In this document: piece by piece, positions 51,325 to 60,015 of the stretch
How positions within the stretch are numbered: the first letter of the stretch is position 1
How the letters are laid out: every line of letters starts with the position of its first letter
NCBI RefSeq assembly: GCF_028994805.1
Contig: NZ_JAJQQP010000016.1
Span: 62,001 to 126,000, forward strand
Origin: Promicromonospora iranensis
GTDB lineage: Bacteria; Actinomycetota; Actinomycetes; Actinomycetales; Cellulomonadaceae
Length of the DNA stretch: 64,000 nt
Direction: 5' to 3'
Notes under the pieces: generated by a model
Database searches by the model: none
What the model was told of the DNA's origin: nothing
What the model saw: only the letters and a program-made list of their open reading frames with translations
Program-made: the position numbers and the translations under genes

Positions 51325-51415
51325 GTTCCTTTTCCTCGGCTATGCCGAGAGCGCCGCCGACCGGTTCGCCGCGGCACTGTGCACCGGCTCAGCTGACGGC
51401 GCCAGCGGCGGTATC
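51325..51415 (+). pseudogene. Remnant of a second ATP-grasp gene (C-terminal end)
   Basis: On the plus strand this gap between two leftward genes encodes FLFLGYAESAADRFAAALC, nearly the same as FLFLDYAEDAADRLAAALH at the C-terminus of the ATP-grasp protein (54423-55316). The DNA similarity continues for about 80 nt, to just past the equivalent stop. Upstream the match is lost. It is a decayed fragment. Confidence 0.5.
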
Positions 51416-51429
51416 CGCCACCGTCACAG

Positions 51430-52854
51430 TCACTGCCCGGTCACGGTGAGGTTCTGGTGAGTGGCGATGAGGGAGCGGGCGGCCTGGTCGATGTCGTCGT
51501 TGGTGGAGGCCCAGTTCGACAGGGACAGGCGCAGCACGGTGCGACCTTTCCAGAGGCTCGTACCGGCCCAGCCCTGCCCGTGCTCCTGGAAGGCGTCGGC
51601 GACGTCCTGGGTGTGGGTGTCGTCGTCCGGGCCGGAGGAGTGGTGGAAGCGCACGAGGACCTGGTTGAGGGCGACGTCGTTGAGGACGTCGATGCCGGGC
51701 TCGGCGCGGAGATGTCCGGCCAGCCGCTGGGCCTGTGCGCAGCGTTCCTCGACAAGTTGGGCGACGCCGGCAGCTCCGAGCTGACGCAGGATGGTCCAGA
51801 GAGGGATGACGCGAGAGCGGCGGGAGACCTCCAGGCCCCACTGGACGGGGTGGCGCTGGTCGTCCGGGAGGTTGAGGTAGTCGGCGCTCAGGGGCAGCGC
51901 CTCGCGGTGGGCCTGGGCATCGGCGATGAGAGCGATGCCGCAGTCGTAGGGCGCGTTGAGCCACTTGTGGGCGTCGGTCGCCAGGGAGTCGGCCAGCTCG
52001 AGCCCGTCCAGGAGAGTGTGGCGCAGGTGAGGTGAGGCGGCCGCCCAGGCCCCGAACGCGGCATCCAGATGTAACCACCCGCCGGCCTCATGGGTGAGCT
52101 CGGCCAGCGGGCGCAGCCGGTCGACGCCTCCGGTGTTGATCTCCCCGACATGCCCGCACACGATCAGCGGCTGCCCTCGCACGGCGTCAATCTCTTCCCT
52201 CAGGGCAGGCAGGAGGATGCGGCCCTCAGTGTCGGTCGGCAGGGAGCGGATAGACCCGCCCAGGCCGAGGACCTGCAAAGGCCGGGTGACGGCCGCATGT
52301 ATCGACTCGTTGACCAGGACCGCCACGGCCGGTCCTCCTTGCAGCCCTTGCCGAGCGACGTCCCAGCCGTGGCGTGCCAAGACCTGGTGGCGCGCGACGG
52401 TCAGCCCCAGCAGGTCGGCGTGGGTACAGGCGGGAGTGAACGCGTAGCTCGTCGTGGCCGGAAGCATGAACAGCTCCGCCAGCCACCGCCCGCAGATCTC
52501 CTCCAGCACCGCCGTCAACGGGGAGCCGTCATGGACGATGCAGTTCTGGTCCCACACGCTCGTCAACCAGTCCGCCGCCAATCCCGCCGGCAGCGTCCCA
52601 CCCACCACGTACCCGAAATATTTCCCGCTCCCCGACGGCACCAGGCCCCCACCAGCTGCCACCAGCTGGCGTACCACCTCGGCAGGCTCGGACGGGTCAG
52701 CAGGAAGCCCGTCGTCGAGGATCGCCCGTAGCTCCTCGTCCGGCACCTCGGTCCGCACCTGCCGTTGCGGAAGTCCCCGGACATACTCCAACGCCACCGC
52801 CAGCACCTCCGGCAGGAGCTCCTCCAACGCGGCCATCTGCTCGCTCGACTTCAC
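51430..52854 (-). CDS. PLP-dependent aromatic L-amino-acid decarboxylase-family protein
   Basis: A 474-residue fold-type I enzyme of the aromatic amino acid/glutamate decarboxylase family. The Schiff-base Lys lies in LATDAHKWLNAPYDCG (about 295), and the Asp that holds the pyridine nitrogen in GGWLHLDAAFGAWAA. The usual TSGGSEAN-type loop reads FTPACTHADLLGL, which is unusual. Expected reaction is decarboxylation of an amino acid to an amine; the substrate is unknown. The GTG start at 52854 has a weak GGGGCGA upstream. Confidence 0.8.
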   Translation of the reverse strand: MKSSEQMAALEELLPEVLAVALEYVRGLPQRQVRTEVPDEELRAILDDGLPADPSEPAEVVRQLVAAGGGLVPSGSGKYFGYVVGGTLPAGLAADWLTSVWDQNCIVHDGSPLTAVLEEICGRWLAELFMLPATTSYAFTPACTHADLLGLTVARHQVLARHGWDVARQGLQGGPAVAVLVNESIHAAVTRPLQVLGLGGSIRSLPTDTEGRILLPALREEIDAVRGQPLIVCGHVGEINTGGVDRLRPLAELTHEAGGWLHLDAAFGAWAAASPHLRHTLLDGLELADSLATDAHKWLNAPYDCGIALIADAQAHREALPLSADYLNLPDDQRHPVQWGLEVSRRSRVIPLWTILRQLGAAGVAQLVEERCAQAQRLAGHLRAEPGIDVLNDVALNQVLVRFHHSSGPDDDTHTQDVADAFQEHGQGWAGTSLWKGRTVLRLSLSNWASTNDDIDQAARSLIATHQNLTVTGQ

Positions 52855-52899
52855 GTGTCGCCCCTTTGGCCACTGGCACGGATGTCACCCAGTTCGATT

Positions 52900-52939
52900 C
52901 AAGTTCCCCTAAAGTCTGACCCACTAAGTAGACAACTTG
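52900..52939. promoter_or_regulatory. Paired inverted repeats upstream of the PLP decarboxylase
   Basis: CAAGTT (52900-52905) and AACTTG (52934-52939) frame a locally AT-rich stretch that also contains AAGT-N5-ACTT (52926-52938). It lies 46-85 nt upstream of the GTG start on the leftward strand. Probable promoter/operator area; the regulator is unknown. Confidence 0.25.
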
Positions 52940-53117
52940 TACCCGTAATTGGTAAGCCCTCCGCATCGCCCGCCTGCGCGGGTCTTTCTCATGACGAAAC
53001 GGCATCGCCATGGCGCGTCCCGGATGCGTCGTGGTGGCCGTCCATGGCGGGAAACTGCGCCGTGGTGGTGCGCCGCTCTGCAGGAGAGCGGCGCACCATG
53101 TCACGCGTGTGTCCCGG

Positions 53118-53501
53118 TCAGGCTGGGGTGCACTCGTAGCCCCTGTACGTAAGTTCCGGGAGCGGTTCGCCGGGGTTCTGAGTGGCAAGGATCCCCTCCG
53201 GGAAGAACACCTCGCAGTGGTAGGTCACGTTGAGCTGGGGGAGCCCGAACACGATGAGCGACGCGAACGTGACGTCCACTCCCTGCTGGGCGTTGCCGCC
53301 GGACGGCTCGGTGCAGCCGGCGGCGAGCTGCACACTGTCGGAGAAGACCATCGTGCCGGTGAGGCAGGTGGACGTGTTGGGCGCGGCGCTGGCGCTAATT
53401 GCTGTCGCGATGCCGACGCCGAGACCTCCTGCGACGAGCAGAGCTGCGGAGGCAACGGCGGCGATCGTGCGTCGCCGGCGGGGCTGGGTGGTGTCCTTCA
53501 T
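53118..53501 (-). CDS. Small secreted Cys-containing protein
   Basis: A 127-residue exported protein with AGGAG 7 nt before the ATG. A twin-Arg-like basic leader (PRRRRTIAAVASAALLVAGG) forms the signal peptide, cleaved near ASAAP (about residue 40). The mature part has four Cys and alternates hydrophobic and polar residues, suggesting a small disulfide-bonded beta protein. No family recognised. Two other small secreted proteins lie at 55471 and 55984. Confidence 0.7.
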   Translation of the reverse strand: MKDTTQPRRRRTIAAVASAALLVAGGLGVGIATAISASAAPNTSTCLTGTMVFSDSVQLAAGCTEPSGGNAQQGVDVTFASLIVFGLPQLNVTYHCEVFFPEGILATQNPGEPLPELTYRGYECTPA

Positions 53502-53604
53502 GATGTGACTCCTCTTGGACGAGCGAGTACTGCATGACAGTTCGTAGATGTCCGGCAGGGCCGAGAAGGTTCAACCGGTTCGGACCCGGTTGCTTCGCGG
53601 CAGA

Positions 53605-53634
53605 GGTTGCGGTTGCGGTTGCGGTTGCGGTTGC
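53605..53634. repeat. Hexanucleotide tandem repeat
   Basis: GGTTGC repeated five times without change, in a gene-free region. Such runs can change in copy number. Confidence 0.9.
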
Positions 53635-54422
53635 GCAAGAGTCGGCCCGCTGGGTTGCACGATGTGAGGTTCCTGGACACCTGTATCGCGGATGAGCCGC
53701 AGAGCAAGGCCAAGCCGCGCGGTCGGGCGTCTGCTCCGTCGTGATCGTGTGCTCAGGTACCGCTACCGCCGGAGGACACAGAACGGCCATCGTTCCCCCC
53801 TGGATCGTTCGTGACCAACAACGTGGCGACTCGCAACGAAGGACGGGACGATCGTCGACGCTCCCGCCCGGAGCGGTTCACACGGTGGTGAACCCGACTC
53901 AGCAAGTAGACGGGCGTCAATCGCCCCGGGTAAAGCCCCGGCAACCCGGGATATTTCTTATGGCGAAGCAAGGAGGGTGCTCGCCGGCAGCGTTGAACTC
54001 GGCGATGTACCCACCGAGATCATTGACGATCACGGCAGTAGCGCGGTGCGGCGCGCCCGGTGCGGCTCGGCCGCCGACCATCCGCACCGGGTGGGTGGCG
54101 GTTGCGACCTGTCACACAGGGGCTGACGCTGGAGCGTGTGCACGGTGCGGCGTCCGCCGGACCGGTCCGTCGGGGCCAACGCGGCCCGACCTCGCGATAC
54201 CGCAGCCTCGGGGTATCGCGTCATCGAAGGCGTTGAGGCCACCGCGACCACGCACTCGTGGTCTCCTGATGCACACGAAGTGCGGCACTCCGGGAGACGT
54301 GACCAGCCTTCGGGTCTGCTTCCCACGTTCACCATCACCATTACCGGGGCCGAGGTCGCGGACCTGTCGGCCCCTGCCATCACTCAGAGAACCATCACTC
54401 ATGGAACAGGGGACTGTTTGTG
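53635..54422. other. Gene-free region with two strong hairpins
   Basis: No convincing gene. Two hairpins stand close together: GGTTCAC, 7-nt loop, GTGAACC (53874-53894) and CCCGGGT, 12-nt loop, ACCCGGG (53925-53950). An unstructured AT-rich ATATTTCTT follows. They could be the folded leader of an RNA upstream of the ATP-grasp gene, but no riboswitch class could be matched. Confidence 0.35.
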
Positions 54423-55316
54423 ATGCCTTCCGAACACGGTGCAGCTGACATCGCCTATGTCACCTTCGACGGGACTGACCCGGATCTGGCCACAGCCACG
54501 CGCTCACTGGAGCAGGCCGGGCTGTCCTGGCAGCCGGTGCGATGGAAGGACCCGGATGTGGACTGGGGCTCGTTCCGGGCCGCGATCGTGCGCAGCACGT
54601 GGGACTACGCGCAGTGTCGTGACGAGTTCCTCGCCTCGATGCAAGGCGCGGCCGCTGGCTGCGAGCTGATCAATCCGCTCGGCATCCTGGAGTGGAACTC
54701 GCACAAGACGTATCTGCGTGACCTGGCGCAGGCCGGCTGCGACGTGGTCCCGACGCTGTGGGTGGACCCGAGCACCGGTGACAGCAGCGAGGCCCTGGCC
54801 CAGGCCATTCCGTCGGACTGGAGCGATCTGGTGGTCAAGCCCGCGGTGGGAGCGGGCGGCAGCGGTGCGATGCGGACCCGGGACCGGCACAGGGCGATCG
54901 AGTACGCCGTCAGCGGTGGTCCCATGCTGGTGCAGCCTTACCTGGACTCGGTGGACACCGAGGGCGAGCTGTCGCTGGTGTACCTGGACGGCGAGTTCAG
55001 CCACGCGGTACGCCGTGGCCCTTACTTGTCCGAGGAGACCTTCCGCGACGGGCTCCTGGTTCCCGAGTCGAACGACGCCGGCTGGCAGGTCACTGCCTCG
55101 CCTGCGGATCGGGAGTGCCAGGCGATCGCAGAGCAGGTCCTCGCGTCGATGCCGGCAGTAGCGCCGTTGGCCTACGCGCGGGTCGATCTGCTGCGTGACG
55201 GCGAGGGCCGGATGCGGGTGGCGGAACTCGAGGTGACCGAACCGTTCCTCTTCCTCGACTACGCCGAGGACGCCGCCGATCGGCTCGCCGCAGCGCTGCA
55301 CGCCAGGCTGAACTGA
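54423..55316 (+). CDS. ATP-grasp superfamily ligase
   Basis: A 297-residue protein with ATP-grasp features: WNSHKTYLRDLAQAGCDVVP (start of the central domain), LVVKPAVGAGGSGAMR (glycine-rich loop, about 138-153), MLVQPYLDSVDTEGELSLVYL, then ARVDLLRDGEGRMRVAELEV with metal-binding acidic residues. It resembles the RimK/DcsG-like group acting on small substrates, but the reaction is unknown. ATG 54423 has AGGGGA about 9 nt upstream; GTG 54420 directly precedes it. A remnant of a paralogue lies at 51325. Confidence 0.75.
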   Translation: MPSEHGAADIAYVTFDGTDPDLATATRSLEQAGLSWQPVRWKDPDVDWGSFRAAIVRSTWDYAQCRDEFLASMQGAAAGCELINPLGILEWNSHKTYLRDLAQAGCDVVPTLWVDPSTGDSSEALAQAIPSDWSDLVVKPAVGAGGSGAMRTRDRHRAIEYAVSGGPMLVQPYLDSVDTEGELSLVYLDGEFSHAVRRGPYLSEETFRDGLLVPESNDAGWQVTASPADRECQAIAEQVLASMPAVAPLAYARVDLLRDGEGRMRVAELEVTEPFLFLDYAEDAADRLAAALHARLN

Positions 55317-55426
55317 CGCCCGTACCCGGCAGACGAGGCCCAGTGCTGGTGCTCGGCGAAGTCGTGGCGCACTCAGGACCTGCTGGGTGAGCGGGCTGGT
55401 TCGGTCAGCGCCCGGAGGCGAGCAGT

Positions 55427-55462
55427 GCAGCAGCCCCGGGCTCAGAAGCCCGGGGCTGCTGC
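55427..55462. terminator. Bidirectional hairpin terminator
   Basis: GCAGCAGCCCCGGGCT, loop CAGA, exact complement: a 16-bp stem between the convergent ATP-grasp gene and the small secreted protein gene. The T-tract is minimal. Confidence 0.7.
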
Positions 55463-55470
55463 TTGCAGCG

Positions 55471-55734
55471 CTACGGCAGCTGCCCGTCCCCACCGAGACC
55501 GAGAAGACCTCCCAAGAGACCTCCTCCCAGGATGTCGCCCACGACCGGGACATTGGGGACACCGATGTCCACACTGGCCTCGACGATGTTGCCGAAGCTG
55601 AGGTTGACGCTCGGGAGTCCTTCGTCCGCTGCCGCTGCCGCTGCCGCTGCGGGAGCGGCAGCTGCGATGCCGAGGATGGGCGCGGAAAGCAGAACAGCCA
55701 CGGCCGTCAGGCGGCCGGTGTGTCGTCGGTTCAT
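55471..55734 (-). CDS. Small secreted Gly-rich protein
   Basis: An 87-residue exported protein; GGAGGA lies 6 nt before ATG 55734. The signal peptide (about residues 1-31) ends in an Ala run. The mature part is short (LPSVNLSFGNIVEASVDIGV) with a Gly/Leu-rich tail (GDILGGGLLGGLLGLGGDG). No Cys. Function unknown; possibly a structural or surface peptide. Confidence 0.6.
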   Translation of the reverse strand: MNRRHTGRLTAVAVLLSAPILGIAAAAPAAAAAAAADEGLPSVNLSFGNIVEASVDIGVPNVPVVGDILGGGLLGGLLGLGGDGQLP

Positions 55735-55887
55735 GGCAACTCCTCCATCGAGAGTGGCACTACGTGACCCCGACGGGGCCCATTCCACAGTGCACGCCCC
55801 ACCGCCAGAGCGCCACTCAGCCGCCATGAGTTCCTCCGCGGCCGAGCCCGTCGGTAGGGCTTCGAACCCGACGTCCGGTCATCACCG

Positions 55888-55922
55888 TTGCGGGGGCTGC
55901 TCCACTGGAGCAGCCCCCGCAA
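55888..55922 (-). terminator. Hairpin terminator after the secreted protein gene
   Basis: TTGCGGGGGCTGCTCC, loop ACT, GGAGCAGCCCCCGCAA: a 16-bp perfect stem about 60 nt past the stop codon of the leftward gene at 55984-56532. Confidence 0.7.
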
Positions 55923-55983
55923 CCCCATACGGAGAACCTCGTGCTGCAGACGGTGGGCACGGCCGTGAAGGGCCGTGGAATGG

Positions 55984-56532
55984 TCAGACGATCAGGAGTG
56001 TCGTCGTCCCGGTGAATCCGGAGAACGAACCGAGCCCGAGGGTGCAGGGGATGAGGGCCAAAGAGACGCCGACGATCTGCTGGGTGACCGTGGCGCCTGC
56101 GAAGAGGCCTGAGGCGACCGTGCCGGTCTGGGTCACGGTGATCGTGCCGCCGACGATGTTGATGGCGTTCTCGACATCGAGGGTGGAGGTCTGTCCGGTG
56201 TTCCAGGTGATGGTGTAGACGGACGACCCTGAGGCGAGCAGGTCGACGCACGAGAGGGTGCGTGGCTGGCTGTCGGTCCCGGAGCCCCCAGTGAGCCCGG
56301 GCACGGTCGAGACGCACCCGGTGTAGCTGCGCTCCGTGGTCCGGACGGTGTCCACGGGCCTCAACCGGAGCGGGGGGTTGTAGGAGACGTCGTAGGTGCT
56401 GGTGGGCAGGCAGGTGACCAACGCGACGTCCGCTTGCTCGCTGGGCGCTGCGGACGCCGGCTGTGCTGCGGCGGGCGTCATACTGAGGGCTAGTCCAACG
56501 GTGGCAGCAAGTGCGATGAGCTTATTTCTCAC
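55984..56532 (-). CDS. Secreted beta-rich protein
   Basis: A 182-residue exported protein from GTG 56532 with GGAGG about 11 nt upstream. Signal peptide residues 1-28 (ALAATVGLALSMTPAAAQPASA). The mature chain has four Cys and many Thr/Ser/Val residues (TVASGLFAGATVTQQIVGVS), in keeping with a beta-sandwich surface protein. No family recognised. Confidence 0.65.
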   Translation of the reverse strand: MRNKLIALAATVGLALSMTPAAAQPASAAPSEQADVALVTCLPTSTYDVSYNPPLRLRPVDTVRTTERSYTGCVSTVPGLTGGSGTDSQPRTLSCVDLLASGSSVYTITWNTGQTSTLDVENAINIVGGTITVTQTGTVASGLFAGATVTQQIVGVSLALIPCTLGLGSFSGFTGTTTLLIV

Positions 56533-57226
56533 GATCTCTGTTCCTCCACGTTCAGCAGTCAAAGTGGTACGGCCAGTAACGCAGCGCACCGGTGCACGCC
56601 GTAGCAGACTCGGATGGTTGGTGTCGAATGCCGGGCCTGCTCGCCGGGTGACGGCGCGCGTGCTGGCTCATGATTGACCGACGCTTCGAGATATCGGTCA
56701 GAACGGAATTCGGGCCTGAGTCCGGTTCGATCCGTCGGGAGAACCGCGGAGAAAGGTCTGTGCCGGCAACGATGCAGGGCAACTGGACCAGGGCAGTCGG
56801 AGCGCATCGAAACTAACACCGGCCACGGGAGCGCGCACCCTCACGAGGTGGGCGCTACGGTCTCGCTCACCCGATGCAGTTGATGGTGTTGTTCCGCTCA
56901 CCGCGGGGGTAGAGACCACCGCCGCCCAAGGCTGGGGCGTGGCGGCGCCGGAGTGGCGCCTGGCTAGAGCAGAATCGTCAAGGTGATCGCACTCGTGCGC
57001 GCAGTGACGCCGCCCATGGCATCGGATGCCCTGTGGTCATAACCGCCGAACGTGACGCCTTTCGAGGTGAAGCTGACGAGGGTACGGCGTCTCGTCCTAA
57101 CCAGGTGCGCGAGGTGCCGGCGGACCCAAGGATTCGATGTACGGCAGCCTCGGTGACCGGGGCGCACTGTTCGTGCGCCGCCTGAACCCCGTACGAACCT
57201 CTCATTTGCCGAGCGGTGCTCGTGGT
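56533..57226. other. Gene-free region with a possible truncated gene end
   Basis: No full gene. A leftward frame ends at 56964 (tail VTARTSAITLTILL), followed at once by a GGCGCC-GGAGT-GGCGCC hairpin (56944-56960). The tail is faintly like that of the secreted protein at 55984, so a decayed copy is possible, but the evidence is thin. Confidence 0.3.
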
Positions 57227-57685
57227 TCAGGCGTTGATCTCTGCGGTGCGGTCCCAGTCGCGCGGTGTGAGGTCGGGTCGGCGGTGCTCGTAGTCGCTGG
57301 ACAGCAGCGGGGACGAGATGACCATGTCCGCTGTGGCGACGTTGCAAGCCATCGGGACGTTCCAGACGGCGCCGATGCGCAGCAGTGCCTTGACGTCCGG
57401 GTCGTGCGGCTGGGCTTCGAGCGGGTCCCAGAAGAAGATCAGCATGTCGAGGCTGCCTTCGGCGATCCGGGCACCGATCTGCTGGTCGCCGCCGACCGGC
57501 CCGGACAAGAACCGGTGCACGGGTAGGCCGAGCTCGAACTCGAGCATGGTGCCGGTGGTGCCGGTGGCGTAGAGCTGGTGCTCCGCGAGGGTGTCGCGGT
57601 TGTACTCGGCCCAGCGCAGCAGCTCGACCTTCATGTTGTCGTGGGCGACGAGCGCGATATGGCGTTGCTTGACGGCAGTGTTCAT
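57227..57685 (-). CDS. mgsA: Methylglyoxal synthase
   Basis: A 152-residue enzyme converting dihydroxyacetone phosphate to methylglyoxal and phosphate in the cytoplasm, a bypass of lower glycolysis. Family strings are plain: [11 protein letters not shown] at the start, ATGTTGTML (phosphate binding), [12 protein letters not shown] (with the conserved acidic residue) and [20 protein letters not shown]. Full family length. GGAGG lies 7 nt before the ATG. Family members are inhibited by phosphate. Confidence 0.95.
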   Translation of the reverse strand: MNTAVKQRHIALVAHDNMKVELLRWAEYNRDTLAEHQLYATGTTGTMLEFELGLPVHRFLSGPVGGDQQIGARIAEGSLDMLIFFWDPLEAQPHDPDVKALLRIGAVWNVPMACNVATADMVISSPLLSSDYEHRRPDLTPRDWDRTAEINA

Positions 57686-58285
57686 CGGACAGCCTCCGTT
57701 GACGTGGGCCAGGGGTCGTCACCCGCTCCGTCGCAAGCGTCGTACTCGAAGTATCAGGTCAACACGCTCGGGATGTCATGGTCCGGCCGCGATCACGAGT
57801 CGAAGTAGCTCTCAAGATCGAAGGCGATGCGACGCAGAGCGTGATGGCCTCGCTCGATCAGAAGCGCGACCACGAATGGCGCCATACGCGCAGAAAGATA
57901 GCGTTCAATGTGATGTGTCCTGGCACGTACGGCTTCAAGGGGTGTTCGTACGACGTGGGTGGCGGCGTCGCTCGGCCACTCACTGAGTCTCGGGCTAGGT
58001 CGCGAGCAGGAGGAGACAACCAGCGGAAGTGACGATTTGAGCCGCGTAACGTCCACGGGATAAGGCGGGCGCTTGGCGCCGGATTCAGGTGCGCCGGGCG
58101 ACGACCAGGCGGGGGCACTGGAGTCATCTGGGGGAGCGAATGGTGATGACGATCTATCGGTTGGGGCCGGCGCCGGCGAGAGCACGATCCGTCTCCTGAG
58201 TGCTGATGACCGTGTTGCCTTCAAGAGTCGCGACTCGATCCCGTGTGGTCTCGCGGGCCGACGTCTGGCCGGCATCGGGATCCGC
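57686..58285. other. Gene-free divergent region
   Basis: No supported gene between methylglyoxal synthase and the HAD gene. A rightward 84-codon frame from 57778 has no ribosome binding site or recognisable content. Confidence 0.35.
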
Positions 58286-59143
58286 ATGAGAACGACGCGG
58301 ATCGCGGATGGCCGCAGGCGTGTGCGGCATGCCGGTGTTCCACTGCTCGTTGCGTTGGACATCGACGGCACGCTGGTGGGGCAGGACCGAGCGATTCCAC
58401 CCGTGACGGGGCATGCCGTCGCCGCTGCAGGGGCCGCCGGCCATCACGTGGTCCTGGCCACCGGACGCTCGATCGTGGGCATGCTTCCCGTCGCGCGTGC
58501 GTTGGACATCTTCCCGGGCTGGGCGGTGGCCTCCAGCGGATCGGTGATTCTTCGCCTGGACCTCGGCGTGCGTGCGGGCTATGTCGTCGAGGACGCGCAC
58601 ACCTTCGACGTGGAGCCGCTGGTGCGCCTTGTCCGTGCGAGTGCACCTGACCTCATGCTCGCCGTGGAGGAGCTCGGCTGGGGATATCGCACCGATGCCC
58701 GGCTACCGGACGGCTTGCTGAGTGGGCCCCAGCGCGTGGTCGCGCTCGAGGAGGTCTGGAGCCGGCCGACGACGCGGGTGATCTTGCGCGGTCTGGGTGC
58801 GACGGAGCTGGTCGGGGCAGTACGCGCTCTGGGTCTGACCGCGACACGTTCCGGGCCGGACTCGGTCGACGTCACTCCGTACGGGCTGAGCAAGGCCACG
58901 GCGCTCGAGACGGTACGAGAACGCCTCGGTGTCCCACGAGGCAACACGATCGCCGTCGGGGACAACTACAACGACATCGAGATGCTGCGCTGGGCTGCGC
59001 GCTCCGTCGCCATGGGGCACGCGCCTGCCGATCTGCTGGCCGTCGCCAGCGAGGTCACTGGCACCATCCAGGAGCACGGCGTGGTGGACGTGCTCAGATC
59101 GATCACACCAGGTGTCGGCCGATCGGCCGACACCCGGCGCTGA
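58286..59143 (+). CDS. HAD-superfamily (Cof-type) phosphatase
   Basis: A 285-residue hydrolase. Motif I is LLVALDIDGTLV (nucleophile Asp about residue 24), motif II lies in VVLATGRS, and motifs III/IV in GLSKATALE and AVGDNYNDIEMLRWA (about 222-236). Cof-type HAD proteins remove phosphate from sugar phosphates or similar metabolites. ATG 58286 is used; the frame is open to 58073 but that part has no conserved content. Its last codons contain a perfect 24-bp palindrome. Confidence 0.85.
   Translation: MRTTRIADGRRRVRHAGVPLLVALDIDGTLVGQDRAIPPVTGHAVAAAGAAGHHVVLATGRSIVGMLPVARALDIFPGWAVASSGSVILRLDLGVRAGYVVEDAHTFDVEPLVRLVRASAPDLMLAVEELGWGYRTDARLPDGLLSGPQRVVALEEVWSRPTTRVILRGLGATELVGAVRALGLTATRSGPDSVDVTPYGLSKATALETVRERLGVPRGNTIAVGDNYNDIEMLRWAARSVAMGHAPADLLAVASEVTGTIQEHGVVDVLRSITPGVGRSADTRR
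59111..59134. terminator. Perfect palindrome at the end of the HAD gene
   Basis: GGTGTCGGCCG, AT, CGGCCGACACC: 11-bp arms around two bases, within the last coding bases of the HAD gene. Probably a terminator hairpin, though the symmetry would also suit a protein-binding site. Confidence 0.45.
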
Positions 59144-59184
59144 CATAGGAGTCGCCGAGGACATGACCGTTGCTCGACGGTCGG

Positions 59185-59520
59185 TCAGAGTGCGGGGCAG
59201 AGCTCGACGTGGTCGCGCACGACTTTCCCGCTGCCGTCGATGAACACCACGGCCCACTCGTCCATATCGTCTCGGCTGACGACCTGGGCCAGCCCCCACC
59301 GCCCCGGCTGCCATCGGGCTGCGAACACCGCGGTGCCGACGGGGAAGGGATCGTTGGCCAGCAGGAAGTCGTTGACGAGCTCGTCGATGGTCCGCGCCCT
59401 GGCGTAGCCATGGTCGATCCACTGCTGCCGCGGCTCGACGGCGGCCCAGGTCTGGGCAAGGACGGCGACGTACTCCATTCCGCAGCGTTCAGGATCCACG
59501 GGCTCGGGTTCCAAGCTCAT
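59185..59520 (-). CDS. Unknown protein, intact copy of the pseudogene at 34330-34931
   Basis: A 111-residue soluble protein from ATG 59520: CGMEYVAVLAQTWAAVEPRQ, then RTIDELVNDFLLANDPFPVG and DEWAVVFIDGSGKVVRDHVE. Compared with the copy at 34.3 kb it lacks two bases near 59192, which brings a stop right after LCPAL and removes about 60 C-terminal residues. Which form is ancestral is unclear. No signal peptide in this form (the frame is open to 59628). Confidence 0.6.
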   Translation of the reverse strand: MSLEPEPVDPERCGMEYVAVLAQTWAAVEPRQQWIDHGYARARTIDELVNDFLLANDPFPVGTAVFAARWQPGRWGLAQVVSRDDMDEWAVVFIDGSGKVVRDHVELCPAL

Positions 59521-60015
59521 CCGCGCGGCCAGCCGGGTCGGTCGCTGACCCGGGACTCGAAGGTAGGCCGAGGACGCGGCTGCCCGGTCGACAAAGCCGA
59601 TCGACGTCCGGGTACTGCGGTCACGCACAGGTGAGCGGGCGCTGCCCGCCGCAGCAGATAACGTGAACTGGCCATGGCGTCACGCTTTCATCAAGAACGC
59701 CATCGAGACCCTGATCGGCCGGGTGATCTGCGGATGAAAAGCGCTGCCCCGCTTTCGGCCGCTTATGGACAGGATCGCGGATGGTCCTGGGCCTGTACCG
59801 GGTCACGACATGGACCGGGTCGGTACGGAACCGGTGTCCGGACGAGCACATCGCGTGGCAGTGGTTCAACGCAAGCGCCGCGCGTGCCGCACCCTCGCCG
59901 ACGCGCGGCTCATCGCCCTCCTCGCCCGGCTGGAGGCAGGAGGCAGGAGGACCAGCACAGCGCTCTCAACACAGCCTTGTGAGAGTGGGTCGAACCCTGC
60001 TGCGCGAGCAGGACG
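59521..60015. other. Gene-free region
   Basis: No supported gene. Short frames on both strands lack ribosome binding sites and recognisable content. Confidence 0.3.

Noticed and set aside
53871-53960. SAM, cobalamin or c-di-AMP riboswitch before the ATP-grasp gene
   Set aside because: A CGGCAACC string and two stems are present, but the conserved cores of these classes could not be aligned.
54030-54383. Leftward 117-codon frame
   Set aside because: No start signal and no recognisable content; other frames over the same interval are equally open.
53741-54448. Long rightward frame before the ATP-grasp gene
   Set aside because: Cys/Pro/Arg-rich composition with no domain, no ribosome binding site, and hairpins within it; it looks like a chance GC-rich frame.
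54423-55734. ATP-grasp gene plus small peptides as a graspetide (RiPP) cluster
   Set aside because: The nearby small proteins have signal peptides and lack the repeated Thr/Lys-Asp/Glu core of graspetide precursors; the ATP-grasp protein resembles small-molecule ligases.
57778-58032. Rightward 84-codon frame between mgsA and the HAD gene
   Set aside because: No Shine-Dalgarno sequence, basic composition, and no motif.
59650-60010. Possible transposase remnant
   Set aside because: Short basic frames only, with no DDE motif and no terminal inverted repeats.
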